Assembly (NCBI GenBank): GCA_015228995.1
Contig: JADGCM010000050.1
Span: 1 to 11,026, forward strand
Origin: Magnetococcales bacterium
GTDB taxonomy: Bacteria; Pseudomonadota; Magnetococcia; Magnetococcales; JADGCH01
Direction of reading: 5' to 3'
DNA: 11,026 bases
Both the position numbers and the translations under genes were made by a program. The notes under the pieces were generated by a model that did not search any database, had not been told where the DNA came from, and saw only the letters and a program-made list of their open reading frames with translations. Below, in pieces: positions 1 to 6,737 of this stretch; position 1 is the stretch's first letter, and each line of letters opens with the position of its first letter.

Positions 1-1653
1 CTCGACGCCTTGGTGCTGGAAGCAACACTGATTCAGCGTCACAAACCGCGTTATAATGTGCTGTTGAAGGATAACAAATCCTATCCATGGCTGCATCTAG
101 CAACTGACCACCGCTTTCCACGTTTGACCTTCTACCGTGGCCAAAGAGATGGAAAAGGGCGTTTTTTTGGTCCTTACCCGTCGACCCAAGCGGTGCGTGA
201 TACCCTTAAATTATTGCAACGCCTATTCCTGATCCGCCCCTGTGAGGATGCCCAATTGGTCAGTCAACGCCGTCCTTGCTTGCAATATCAGATCAAACGC
301 TGCTCAGCGCCTTGTTGTGATCGGATCACGGCGGAGCAATATGCGGTGTCGGTGCGTGAGGTAGAATTGTTTCTGTCCGGCCGCAGTCATCAATTGGTGG
401 ATGAACTGACCCGCGCTATGTGGCAGGCAGCCGATGAACGCCGCTATGAACAGGCCTCTCTGTTGCGTGACCGCATTAAAACCATGAATTATGTCCAACA
501 GCAAAGCCAGATTAATCTGACCACACCGGACAGCGATATTGATATCGTGGCCCTGCATAGTTCTAACCATCGCTGTGCTATTCAGGTGTTTTTCATCCGT
601 AATGGTATCAATCTGGGCCACCGCGCCTTTTTTCCGCAGCAGACCGACACCATGAGCGAATCCGATATTCTGGAAACCTTTCTGGTGCAATTTTATCTCG
701 ATAAACAACCTCCCCCCGAGATACTGGTCAGTCATGCCATCGTTGACCGCGATGGTTGGTTGCAAACGCTGTTACGTGATAAGCGGCTGGGACGGGTCAC
801 ACTCCACCAACCTCAACGCGGCGAGAAGTGGCGTTTGATGCAGATGGCCTGTACCAATGCCCAATCGGCCTTGGAGCGCCAAGGCGAAGATCGATTGGTA
901 TGGCAACAACGTCTGGAGGCCTTGGTGGAACGGTTGGATCTGGAGGAAACGCCGCAACGCATTGAGGTGTATGACATTTCGCATCATCACGATGACACGG
1001 TTGTTGGGGCGATGGTGGTATGTGGACCAGACGGGTTGCAGCGCGATCAATACCGTCGTTTTGCCATTCGTGACCAAACAGCCACCGACGATACCGCCCG
1101 GATGGCCTCTATGTTACGCCGTCGCTGCCAGAAATTGCAGCAGGCGGAGACGGATGAATCAACCACCAAAGCCCCCAAAACCAAAGAGAGTTGGCCGGAC
1201 CTAATCGTGCTGGATGGTGGCATGGGGCAACTCAATGCGGTGCTGGCGGTAGCGCAAGAGTTACAGATCGCCGACGCCATTGTTTTTATCGCCATTGCCA
1301 AGGGAGAAGATCGTCATGCTGGACGAGAACGCATCTTCTTGCCCCAGCGGCTCCAACCAATCGTACTGCCGCCCGATGATCCGGTGTTGTTTCTATTGCA
1401 AAACATCCGCGACGAAGCGCATCGTTGTGCCATTCGTTATCACCGCAGCAAACGGCGTCAGCAACAGCAGACATCGGCCCTTGACCAGATAGCCGGTATT
1501 GGTCCACAACGACGGAAGGCGCTGTTGCGCCATTTTGCTTCGGTAGCGGCCATCCGCTCGGCGAGTTTGTCACAGTTAGTCGCCGTTGCCGGGATTTCGT
1601 CTCAACTGGCGGAGCAGATCTACTATTTTTTTCATCCTGAGCCGGATGGTTGA
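1..1653 (+). CDS. uvrC: UvrC, excinuclease ABC subunit C (5' end outside the window)
   Basis: UvrC makes the two incisions around a DNA lesion in UvrABC nucleotide excision repair, in the cytoplasm. The frame is open from base 1, so the GTG at base 10 is internal; about 60 N-terminal residues are missing compared with the usual length of about 610. Numbering from the first visible codon: the end of the GIY-YIG nuclease with its catalytic Glu (VLEATLI, Glu7) and the RPRYN-like segment; a UVR motif around residues 130-160, the UvrB contact; the RNase H-like nuclease with YDISH (Asp325) and LDGG (Asp405); DEAHRCAIRYHR near 471; and a C-terminal helix-hairpin-helix pair at about 491-545. Oddities: the family motif DGGKGQ reads DGGMGQ, and HHHDDT stands where a Gly/Glu-containing segment is usual. 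All visible domains are complete, so the protein should be functional. It ends at TGA 1651-1653. Confidence 0.96.
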   Translation, partial: LDALVLEATLIQRHKPRYNVLLKDNKSYPWLHLATDHRFPRLTFYRGQRDGKGRFFGPYPSTQAVRDTLKLLQRLFLIRPCEDAQLVSQRRPCLQYQIKRCSAPCCDRITAEQYAVSVREVELFLSGRSHQLVDELTRAMWQAADERRYEQASLLRDRIKTMNYVQQQSQINLTTPDSDIDIVALHSSNHRCAIQVFFIRNGINLGHRAFFPQQTDTMSESDILETFLVQFYLDKQPPPEILVSHAIVDRDGWLQTLLRDKRLGRVTLHQPQRGEKWRLMQMACTNAQSALERQGEDRLVWQQRLEALVERLDLEETPQRIEVYDISHHHDDTVVGAMVVCGPDGLQRDQYRRFAIRDQTATDDTARMASMLRRRCQKLQQAETDESTTKAPKTKESWPDLIVLDGGMGQLNAVLAVAQELQIADAIVFIAIAKGEDRHAGRERIFLPQRLQPIVLPPDDPVLFLLQNIRDEAHRCAIRYHRSKRRQQQQTSALDQIAGIGPQRRKALLRHFASVAAIRSASLSQLVAVAGISSQLAEQIYYFFHPEPDG

Positions 1654-1693
1654 TAGGACGATGCCACCGGAAATGCAACCTCATCTTGGCAGA

Positions 1694-1791
1694 CCTCACC
1701 CCCTTAATCCCCCTCTCCATGGATGGCGATGGGGAGACATGATACTGTTTTTACTCCCCTCTCCATTTATGGGTAGGGGCTGGGGATGAGG
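1694..1791. repeat. Composite palindromic intergenic repeat (REP-like), copy 1
   Basis: Two imperfect inverted units face each other. The left unit, from 1694, begins CCTCACCCCC and ends CCTCTCCAT; the right unit, read on the reverse strand from 1791, begins CCTCATCCCC and ends GGAGAGGGG. The outer arms pair with one mismatch over the first ten bases. The same CCTCACC...CCTCTCC signature recurs at 6248 and 8898 in this window, always between genes. Such G/C-skewed palindromes are common as dispersed extragenic repeats in proteobacteria. Lying just after uvrC, it may fold in the mRNA and help end or stabilise the transcript; that role is inferred. Confidence 0.7.
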
Positions 1792-1827
1792 TTCGTACAG
1801 GATATTTTTAGTTGTGCGATTTTACTC

Positions 1828-1856
1828 TTGACAGCAACCCGCCTCTGCTTTACGAT
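1828..1856 (+). promoter_or_regulatory. Sigma-70 promoter of tRNA-Asp
   Basis: A perfect -35 hexamer TTGACA (1828-1833) is followed by exactly 17 bases and then TACGAT (1851-1856), a 4-of-6 match to the -10 consensus. A G/C-rich stretch, GCGGTCCG, follows the -10 and covers the expected start near 1863. This is the discriminator type seen on stringently controlled stable-RNA promoters, so growth-rate or ppGpp control is likely (inference). The tRNA begins 23 bases after the -10. Confidence 0.75.
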
Positions 1857-1879
1857 GCGGTCCGTGCTTTGGATGGTGG

Positions 1880-1956
1880 GGGGGTGTAGTTCAGTTGGTT
1901 AGAATGCCGGCCTGTCACGCCGGAGGTCGCGGGTTCGAGCCCCGTCGCTCCCGCCA
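1880..1956 (+). tRNA. tRNA-Asp (anticodon GTC)
   Basis: A 77-base tRNA with encoded CCA (1954-1956). The acceptor stem pairs 1880-1886 with 1946-1952 and contains two wobbles, G1883:T1949 and T1885:G1947. The anticodon stem CCGGC/GCCGG (1907-1911, 1919-1923) encloses the loop CTGTCAC with anticodon GTC at 1914-1916. The T arm is GCGGG-TTCGAGC-CCCGT. Asp identity elements known from E. coli are present: discriminator G73 (1953), G10 (1889) and the G-U-C anticodon. A run of seven G (1878-1884) spans the 5' processing site. It has its own promoter and terminator, so it is a monocistronic unit between uvrC and aclB. The match to the E. coli tRNA-Asp body is very close. Confidence 0.97.
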
Positions 1957-1983
1957 TACTCACATCATAGCTTCGATTATGAG

Positions 1984-2019
1984 AAAAATAGGCAATTGAA
2001 ATATATTGCCTATTTTTTT
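1984..2019 (+). terminator. Rho-independent terminator after tRNA-Asp
   Basis: A 13-base-pair perfect stem pairs 1984-1996 (AAAAATAGGCAAT) with 2005-2017, with an 8-base loop, and the 3' arm runs directly into seven T (2013-2019). It lies 27 bases after the CCA end, where the tRNA transcript should stop. The A-rich 5' arm means it could also work on the opposite strand. Confidence 0.88.
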
Positions 2020-2150
2020 GCTTCTTTTCCATCTGCTCATCGTTTACCATATACGGCATATTGTGTATTTGACACTGTGATAGCGAGTCATTCCGTCATA
2101 GTTAAGTCATCCACTGCGCGTTGGTGCGTTATTGGAATGGGAGTTTATCG
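2020..2150 (+). other. Leader region upstream of aclB; promoter not resolved
   Basis: This gap must hold the acl operon promoter, because a strong terminator closes it upstream. A perfect TTGACA lies at 2069-2074, but no good -10 hexamer sits 16-18 bases downstream; the nearest A/T-rich candidates (CATAGT, TAGTTA) are 22 or more bases away. Start may therefore need an activator or another sigma factor. A Shine-Dalgarno GGGAG at 2139-2143 sits 7 bases before the aclB ATG. Confidence 0.4.
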
Positions 2151-3422
2151 ATGCAGATTACTGGTATGAACTGGGGAGCTAAGCTGCTCAAGTATGTTGG
2201 TTTTCCTACAGCAACGGTCTTGGGACCGGAGGCGTCAAAAGAAGAGATTCAGGCCCTGATTGACCGGTTCGGGGGCGTGTTGATCAAGCCCATTTTTAAG
2301 GGGGGCATCGGCAAGAAAGGCAAGGCCGGTCTAATCGGTAGAGCCACCGATGTCGTTACTGCCCTCAAGGAAAAAGAGCGGCTCTATTTTGCTGAACACC
2401 GCCACGGCAATCAGTATGCCAAATCGGAGGGAGTCACTTTTGAGAGTTTTGTGCGGGCTGAGCACGAAATCTATTTCTCCCTGACCGATAGTACGCTGTT
2501 TCGGGCCCCAACCGTCACCATTACCCACCATGGAGGTATGGACATCGAGGAATTATCCCCTGATCAAATCGCCGTGGTTCCCTTCGATGCACTGACCGGC
2601 TTTAAGGGGTTTATCGTCTCCAACGCCCTCATGAAAATGGGAGCCCCTGGCGAAATCATTAGTCCACTGGTCCAGCATCTGCCGAAACTGTGGGATTTGT
2701 TTCACCATTACGGCATGACCACGCTGGAACTCAACCCGATCCGCATGTCGTCAGAAGGTGGGCGTCTCACCCCCATTGCCTGTGACTTCAAGTGCGCCTT
2801 TGATACCGACGATCCCAACTGGCATCGCCTGGATCTACCCGACGATTTAGACCAAAGCAGTCTGTCAAAGTTTGAGACGGAGGTCAATCAGCTGCGAACC
2901 TACCAAGGTCAGTCCGATGTTTTTGTCATCAACGAGCGGGGAACGATTACCGCTATGACCTTTGGCGGCGGCGCCAATGCTCTGGTCACAGAGCTGTTAG
3001 GCGATGCAGCCACCATCTCTTCCGATTTTGGTGGCAATCCTCCCTATCAAAAAATGCTAGACATCAGTCGTATTACCTACCAGTATTGGCTGAAGCAGAG
3101 CAACGTGCTGTTTATTATCGGTGGCAAGGCCAACAATACCGATATCTACGAAACTTTCCGGGCCATGGCAGATGCCTTGCGCGCTTATTTCTCCACCCAT
3201 GGGCCAACACCTCTATTTGTGGTGATCGGGCGCGGTGGGCCCAATCTGGTCCGTGGCTTGGGCTACATGCAGGACACGCTGGACGCGTTGGGATTGCCCT
3301 ACCGGGTGTTTGGTTATGATTCAGCCATGAGCGAGGTAGTCAACTATGCTCAGGCGGCGGATGAATGGATGTCCAAGGGGGGCCGGGCCGAAGTGGCCCG
3401 CAAACTGGGTATCCATGCTTGA
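2151..3422 (+). CDS. aclB: ATP-citrate lyase, small (ATP-grasp, citrate-binding) subunit AclB
   Basis: 423 residues matching the N-terminal part of animal ACLY and the small subunit of bacterial ATP-citrate lyase. It should bind ATP and citrate and pass phosphate to the His of the large subunit to make citryl-phosphate. Visible: a succinyl-CoA-synthetase-beta-like ATP-grasp fold with KP at 46-47, basic loop KKGKAG (55-60), the HHGGMD turn (126-131) and ELNP (193-196); then the flavodoxin-like citrate-binding domain with FGGGAN (271-276), IGGKANNT (323-330) and GRGGPN (360-365). Residues known to hold citrate in human ACLY (Asn346, Thr348, Arg379, from memory) correspond to Asn328, Thr330 and Arg361, which favours ACL over succinyl-CoA synthetase. 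ATG 2151 is preferred over an in-frame TTG at 2121 because GGGAG lies 7 bases before it. aclA starts 30 bases downstream, so the two are cotranscribed. Confidence 0.88.
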   Translation: MQITGMNWGAKLLKYVGFPTATVLGPEASKEEIQALIDRFGGVLIKPIFKGGIGKKGKAGLIGRATDVVTALKEKERLYFAEHRHGNQYAKSEGVTFESFVRAEHEIYFSLTDSTLFRAPTVTITHHGGMDIEELSPDQIAVVPFDALTGFKGFIVSNALMKMGAPGEIISPLVQHLPKLWDLFHHYGMTTLELNPIRMSSEGGRLTPIACDFKCAFDTDDPNWHRLDLPDDLDQSSLSKFETEVNQLRTYQGQSDVFVINERGTITAMTFGGGANALVTELLGDAATISSDFGGNPPYQKMLDISRITYQYWLKQSNVLFIIGGKANNTDIYETFRAMADALRAYFSTHGPTPLFVVIGRGGPNLVRGLGYMQDTLDALGLPYRVFGYDSAMSEVVNYAQAADEWMSKGGRAEVARKLGIHA

Positions 3423-3452
3423 TCCGTTACCGTAATAAAATTGAGGTCTGCC

Positions 3453-6236
3453 ATGCAACGACAACTGTCTATCTCGGAATTGAATAAAGGTTCTAATTTC
3501 GTCCATGCCAAAGGTGAGGTGGCTTTTCCTTACTACATGGGGATCCGCTCTCTGGCCGACATCGCCACCCGCGATGATCGGGTTTGTGTCCTCAATATCA
3601 CTGGGGGAGAAAGCAGCACGGTAACTCCTATCAGCCACGCTTACTCTGGTGGCAACATTGTCTGCGGCACCATGCCGGGACGTTCTGGAACCGTACTGAA
3701 TACACCCATTGGCGCTATTCCCGTCTATCACAATATATTAGAGGCGATGGAGGCGGGACACCGCTTTAATGTCGCGGTCGTCTACGTACCGCCATCGGGG
3801 GTACGTGACTCGGTGATTGAAGCAGTGCGCGTCAATCCAGAACTGAAAAAGGTGGTGATTCTCACTGAGAAGGTCCCCGTCAGTCATAGCCGAGTCATCC
3901 GTCAGTATTGCCAGCAACGTGGGGTGGATCTGTTTGGTGCCAACTGCCTCGGCATCGCTGATGCTCACCACAAAGTACGGATCGGGGGCGCCCTAGGTGG
4001 TACCAATCCCGAGGAGTCGTTGGTACCGGGATCCATCGCCATCTTTTCAAACTCCGGTAACTTTACCACCACCATCGCCACCTATCTGCTGACGGCGGGG
4101 TGGGGATCAACGGTTTCGGTCTCTTCTGGTAAAGACATTTATATTCACTTTGCCGCACCGGAGTTTGTCTACGCCCTGCACCACGACGACCGCAGCAAAG
4201 GCGCTGTGATGTACATTGAGCCAGGTGGTTACTATGAAAAGGATTTGGTCATTCAAAAGCCGGTGGTGGCCTGCGTCGTTGGCCGTTGGAAGGCTAAACT
4301 GACGCGCGCTTGTGGCCACGCTGGAGCCATTGCCGGCTCAGGAGACAATGCCCTCTCCAAAGAAGAGTGGTTCATGGAGAAGTTCGGGGTCAAGGGTATA
4401 TTTACCCCAGAAACGCCGATCTGTTCCGCCCGTGGGGCCGTGGTCACCAACATTGCCCATATTCCACAAGCCATGACTGCGGTCATGATGATGAATGGCA
4501 TCAAGTCTGATTTCGAGCCACGTGGTAATCTGGCCCTCAAGCCCTGGTTTGGCAATAATCATGGTCTGTGCCTACCACCAGAGCTGGATATGCCTATCGT
4601 CGAGGCGATTGCTCCCTATAACGAGCAGATTGCCCTGTTGAAACGCCAAGTAGGGATCTCCTTCCCACGGCAGTCGATGAAAGATACCTCAGGGGCCTCG
4701 CGCATGGATAGCGCCACTCAGGTGAGCCAAATCCACGGGATCAGCATCCTCGATGCGGCCACCCGCTCATTTGAAGAAAATCTAGTCCTCTCCTTGATTC
4801 GTGAGTACCCGGATGCCAATGGGCGCGGTATGGTCAATGTGATATTGAATGGCTACGTCAACCAGAGCGGCTCCATCGGGCTGGCGGCGGCGGATGCGGC
4901 GCGTGAGGCCCACTCCAGCCCGAACGTGGTCCTGTCGGCCGCATTGGCCCTGGTCGGACCGAAGGAAGTGGAGTCTGCCAAAAAGGCGGTGCAGATCTTC
5001 GTCGATCTGTTCGCGCATGCCGGTCTGGAGGATCCAGCCCAAGTCGATTTCGATTGTACGGCACAGCTGGAGCAGCTGACCTCGAATGCATCGATGCGTG
5101 ATACCTTGGTCGTTATGGAGAAACCCAGTAAGCGTAGCCGGGCACTGATGGCCGCCTTGGAAGAGCGCGGCAGTCAATCGGTGTTCCTGGAGCTGTTGCG
5201 GCTGTTGGCTAAAAAGAGTTCTGCTGCCATCAGTGAGCACGCCATCGTTGCCGCTATCGCTTGTCATCTGGCTTGGAAACCTTTGATGCACAAGCGTCTT
5301 TCCGTGAATACGATACTCAATTTGCCCTGGCATCTGCGTATTTTCAGCACCTTGGTGGGGGTATCGGTCTCTGCCGAACGTCAGCCCGACAAAAAGGTTT
5401 TCTGCGGTAAAGACGTTAGTGAGCTGATGGAATCGTGGAGTTTCAGCGAAACCGCTTTCATGGCATTGATGGACCACCGGCCCGATAGCAATGAATTGTT
5501 TGCCTTCTCGGTGCTGTTGGGGCTGATTATCACCAATGGGCCAGGTACCATCTCCGCCCAGGGCGCCAAGGGGGCCGTCAGTGCCGATGGTCCCGAAGTG
5601 CCCGGACGCGTTCAGGTCAACAAAGGCTATATTGGTTTCTTGACCCACACCGGTTATGCCCACGGCGGCAATGGCTTTGAGGCCATTCAATTCCTGCTCG
5701 AATGTTTCCGCGATGGCGGACTGACCGATCCAGGCAATAAGAGCCATGGCCTTGATCTGGAAGCTCTGGCTGTGGCCAAGGCCAAAGAGTACAAGAGTTA
5801 CAAAGTGCGGGCGAAATCGGCTGGTGAGCTGGATTATGCCAAACTTCCTTGTATCAATCATCCGGTATTCAAGGGCAAGGACGTTAACTACGATCCGCGT
5901 GAGGTGTTTGTTGGTGAGTTATTCGCCCAGCGTGGTGAATACAATGTGTTCCAGGAGTTTTACCACCACTTGGTGAAGGCCTTGTTTAAGGTGGGGGTGA
6001 GTACCAATGTCTACTGCGTCAATGTTGACGCCGTCATTGCCGTCATTCTGCTCAAAATGCTCTGGAAACCGTTCCGTAGTGGGCAAATTTCAGAACAATC
6101 TATGGAGGCGGCGGCTTTCACCACCTTCCTATTTGGCCGTATGATTGGCTCAGCAGCGGAAATTGATGACCATACCAACCGTGGCCGTAACATGGATACA
6201 CGCACGGCGGCTAGCCTCTGCGGCTACGCTGGGTAA
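3453..6236 (+). CDS. aclA: ATP-citrate lyase, enlarged large subunit AclA (CoA-ligase plus two citrate-synthase-like domains)
   Basis: 927 residues, against roughly 610 in the large subunit of green sulfur bacteria. Residues 1 to about 370 form the CoA-binding/ligase part (succinyl-CoA synthetase alpha-like): SNSGN, then CGHAGA with the expected phospho-His at 289. The C-terminal part (about 670-925) is a citrate-synthase-like citryl-CoA lyase domain with YAHGGNG (His737), NHPVFKGK...DPRE (His803) and VNVDAVIA (Asp859). The His803-Asp859 spacing of 56 resembles the His320-Asp375 pair of pig citrate synthase. Between them, about 440-645, lies a second, degenerate copy of this domain without the His and Asp (see findings), explaining the extra length. 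ATG 3453 is chosen over TTG 3441 because GAGG at 3443-3446 lies 6 bases before it. With AclB it should cleave citrate to acetyl-CoA and oxaloacetate, the hallmark step of the reductive TCA cycle. It resembles what I recall as type II ACL. Confidence 0.85.
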   Translation: MQRQLSISELNKGSNFVHAKGEVAFPYYMGIRSLADIATRDDRVCVLNITGGESSTVTPISHAYSGGNIVCGTMPGRSGTVLNTPIGAIPVYHNILEAMEAGHRFNVAVVYVPPSGVRDSVIEAVRVNPELKKVVILTEKVPVSHSRVIRQYCQQRGVDLFGANCLGIADAHHKVRIGGALGGTNPEESLVPGSIAIFSNSGNFTTTIATYLLTAGWGSTVSVSSGKDIYIHFAAPEFVYALHHDDRSKGAVMYIEPGGYYEKDLVIQKPVVACVVGRWKAKLTRACGHAGAIAGSGDNALSKEEWFMEKFGVKGIFTPETPICSARGAVVTNIAHIPQAMTAVMMMNGIKSDFEPRGNLALKPWFGNNHGLCLPPELDMPIVEAIAPYNEQIALLKRQVGISFPRQSMKDTSGASRMDSATQVSQIHGISILDAATRSFEENLVLSLIREYPDANGRGMVNVILNGYVNQSGSIGLAAADAAREAHSSPNVVLSAALALVGPKEVESAKKAVQIFVDLFAHAGLEDPAQVDFDCTAQLEQLTSNASMRDTLVVMEKPSKRSRALMAALEERGSQSVFLELLRLLAKKSSAAISEHAIVAAIACHLAWKPLMHKRLSVNTILNLPWHLRIFSTLVGVSVSAERQPDKKVFCGKDVSELMESWSFSETAFMALMDHRPDSNELFAFSVLLGLIITNGPGTISAQGAKGAVSADGPEVPGRVQVNKGYIGFLTHTGYAHGGNGFEAIQFLLECFRDGGLTDPGNKSHGLDLEALAVAKAKEYKSYKVRAKSAGELDYAKLPCINHPVFKGKDVNYDPREVFVGELFAQRGEYNVFQEFYHHLVKALFKVGVSTNVYCVNVDAVIAVILLKMLWKPFRSGQISEQSMEAAAFTTFLFGRMIGSAAEIDDHTNRGRNMDTRTAASLCGYAG

Positions 6237-6247
6237 TTCGCCACAGC

Positions 6248-6281
6248 CCTCACCTACCCTCTCCCACAAGGGGAGAGGGTA
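6248..6281. repeat. Palindromic intergenic repeat (REP-like), copy 2
   Basis: Starts CCTCACC and continues into an 11-base-pair perfect hairpin, TACCCTCTCCC (6255-6265) with GGGAGAGGGTA (6271-6281), loop of five bases. It begins 12 bases after the aclA stop. The hairpin could act as a transcript end or RNA stabiliser for aclBA, although no T run follows it. It shares the CCTCACC...CCTCTCC signature with the elements at 1694 and 8898. Confidence 0.7.
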
Positions 6282-6285
6282 CTTG

Positions 6286-6291
6286 TATAAT
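6286..6291 (+). promoter_or_regulatory. Candidate -10 box for the antitoxin gene
   Basis: A perfect TATAAT lies 5 bases beyond the repeat hairpin and 41 bases before the antitoxin ATG. At 17-base spacing the -35 position (6263-6268, CCCACA) matches only 3 of 6 and falls inside the hairpin loop and arm. If used, the repeat would supply the upstream promoter half. Evidence is one hexamer only. Confidence 0.4.
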
Positions 6292-6332
6292 CTCTAGCCG
6301 CGCAAAACAACGTTAAATCAAGGAGACCAATC

Positions 6333-6572
6333 ATGCAAGCGATTTTTGTACCCGACGATTTAGCTGAGCAGTTTCGTCTGATGGCAGATAAGACCGGTAA
6401 AACATTAGAACAATGTGTTCATTTCGGGTTAGAGTGGTTTTTAGAGGAAGTTGAAAGCCGTTTAGATACAGATCATTCAGATGCTTTATATAAAGAATTT
6501 CAACAGAGCGGTGAGCCTGGGATTCCTTGGCAACAAGTAAAATCAAAGATCAACGCAACCCATGGCCTATGA
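6333..6572 (+). CDS. Small antitoxin-like protein of a RelBE-type pair
   Basis: 79 residues, preceded by a strong Shine-Dalgarno AGGAG (6321-6325) 7 bases before the ATG. The N-terminal half (MQAIFVPDDLAEQFRLMADK, then KTLEQCVHFGLEWFLEE) looks like a short beta strand followed by two helices, a ribbon-helix-helix-like DNA-binding arrangement. The C-terminal half is polar with a WQQVKSKI segment, suited to wrapping a toxin. Type II antitoxins of this size bind their toxin and repress their own promoter. Its end overlaps the following RelE-like reading frame by 11 bases, the usual coupled antitoxin-first order, and this context is the main argument for the call. The exact antitoxin family is not certain. 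It appears intact although its partner is damaged. Confidence 0.7.
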   Translation: MQAIFVPDDLAEQFRLMADKTGKTLEQCVHFGLEWFLEEVESRLDTDHSDALYKEFQQSGEPGIPWQQVKSKINATHGL

Positions 6573-6726
6573 AATCGTTATTTCACGGCAGGCACAGAAA
6601 CAGTTAGAAGCATTACCTAAAACGGCGTGGAGTGGAGTTAGCGCCGTAATCGACAAATTGTCTAAGGTGGGCCACCGCCGCGAAGTGTACAGGTGGTTAA
6701 AAAAAGGGCCTTCCGCCAGTGGATAG
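6562..6726 (+). pseudogene. RelE/ParE-family toxin with an internal deletion (54 residues)
   Basis: Read from ATG 6562 to TAG 6724-6726. The start (MAYEIVISRQAQKQLEALPK, then a helix ending IDKLSK) is a typical RelE N-terminus. It jumps straight to VGHRREVYR, the typical RelE C-terminal strand. Full-length relatives are about 85-95 residues, so some 35-40 central residues are missing; this centre normally holds the conserved arginine-rich strands (the R-x-R...YRV-like region) needed for fold and mRNA cleavage. The reading frame is kept across the junction, near base 6668. It overlaps the antitoxin gene by 11 bases. It is most likely an inactive remnant of a type II toxin-antitoxin module; a short functional variant seems unlikely. 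The tail WLKKGPSASG after the RelE end may be read-through or native. Confidence 0.72.
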
Positions 6727-6736
6727 GGAACGGGCT
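6699..6736 (-). terminator. Possible terminator for the leftward chemotaxis operon
   Basis: On the reverse strand, GCC-TTCC (with a 2-base bulge) can pair with GGAA-GGC around a 12-base loop, and CC plus seven T (bases 6699-6705 on the + strand as A) follow. The structure begins right after the stop of the CheX-CBS gene and lies inside the toxin remnant. The stem is short and bulged, so this is tentative. Confidence 0.33.
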
Positions 6737-6737
6737 T

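Noticed and set aside
2069..2097. TTGACA at 2069 as a complete sigma-70 promoter for aclB
   Set aside because: The -10 position at 16-18 bases spacing (TTCCGT, TCCGTC, CCGTCA) does not resemble TATAAT; kept only as a note on the leader region.
1880..2150. tRNA-Asp as an integration site for a mobile element
   Set aside because: No integrase gene and no repeat of the tRNA 3' end were found downstream; the next genes are metabolic.
4782..5861. A 359-residue open frame on the - strand inside aclA
   Set aside because: It is antisense to the clearly conserved lyase domains and has His/Gln/Gly-rich shadow composition without a recognisable motif; aclA explains the region.
2151..6236. Succinyl-CoA synthetase (sucC-sucD) or malyl-CoA ligase as the identity of the acl pair
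   Set aside because: AclB has the extra citrate-binding domain with N-x-T and RGGPN, and the large subunit continues into citrate-synthase-like domains, which those enzymes lack.
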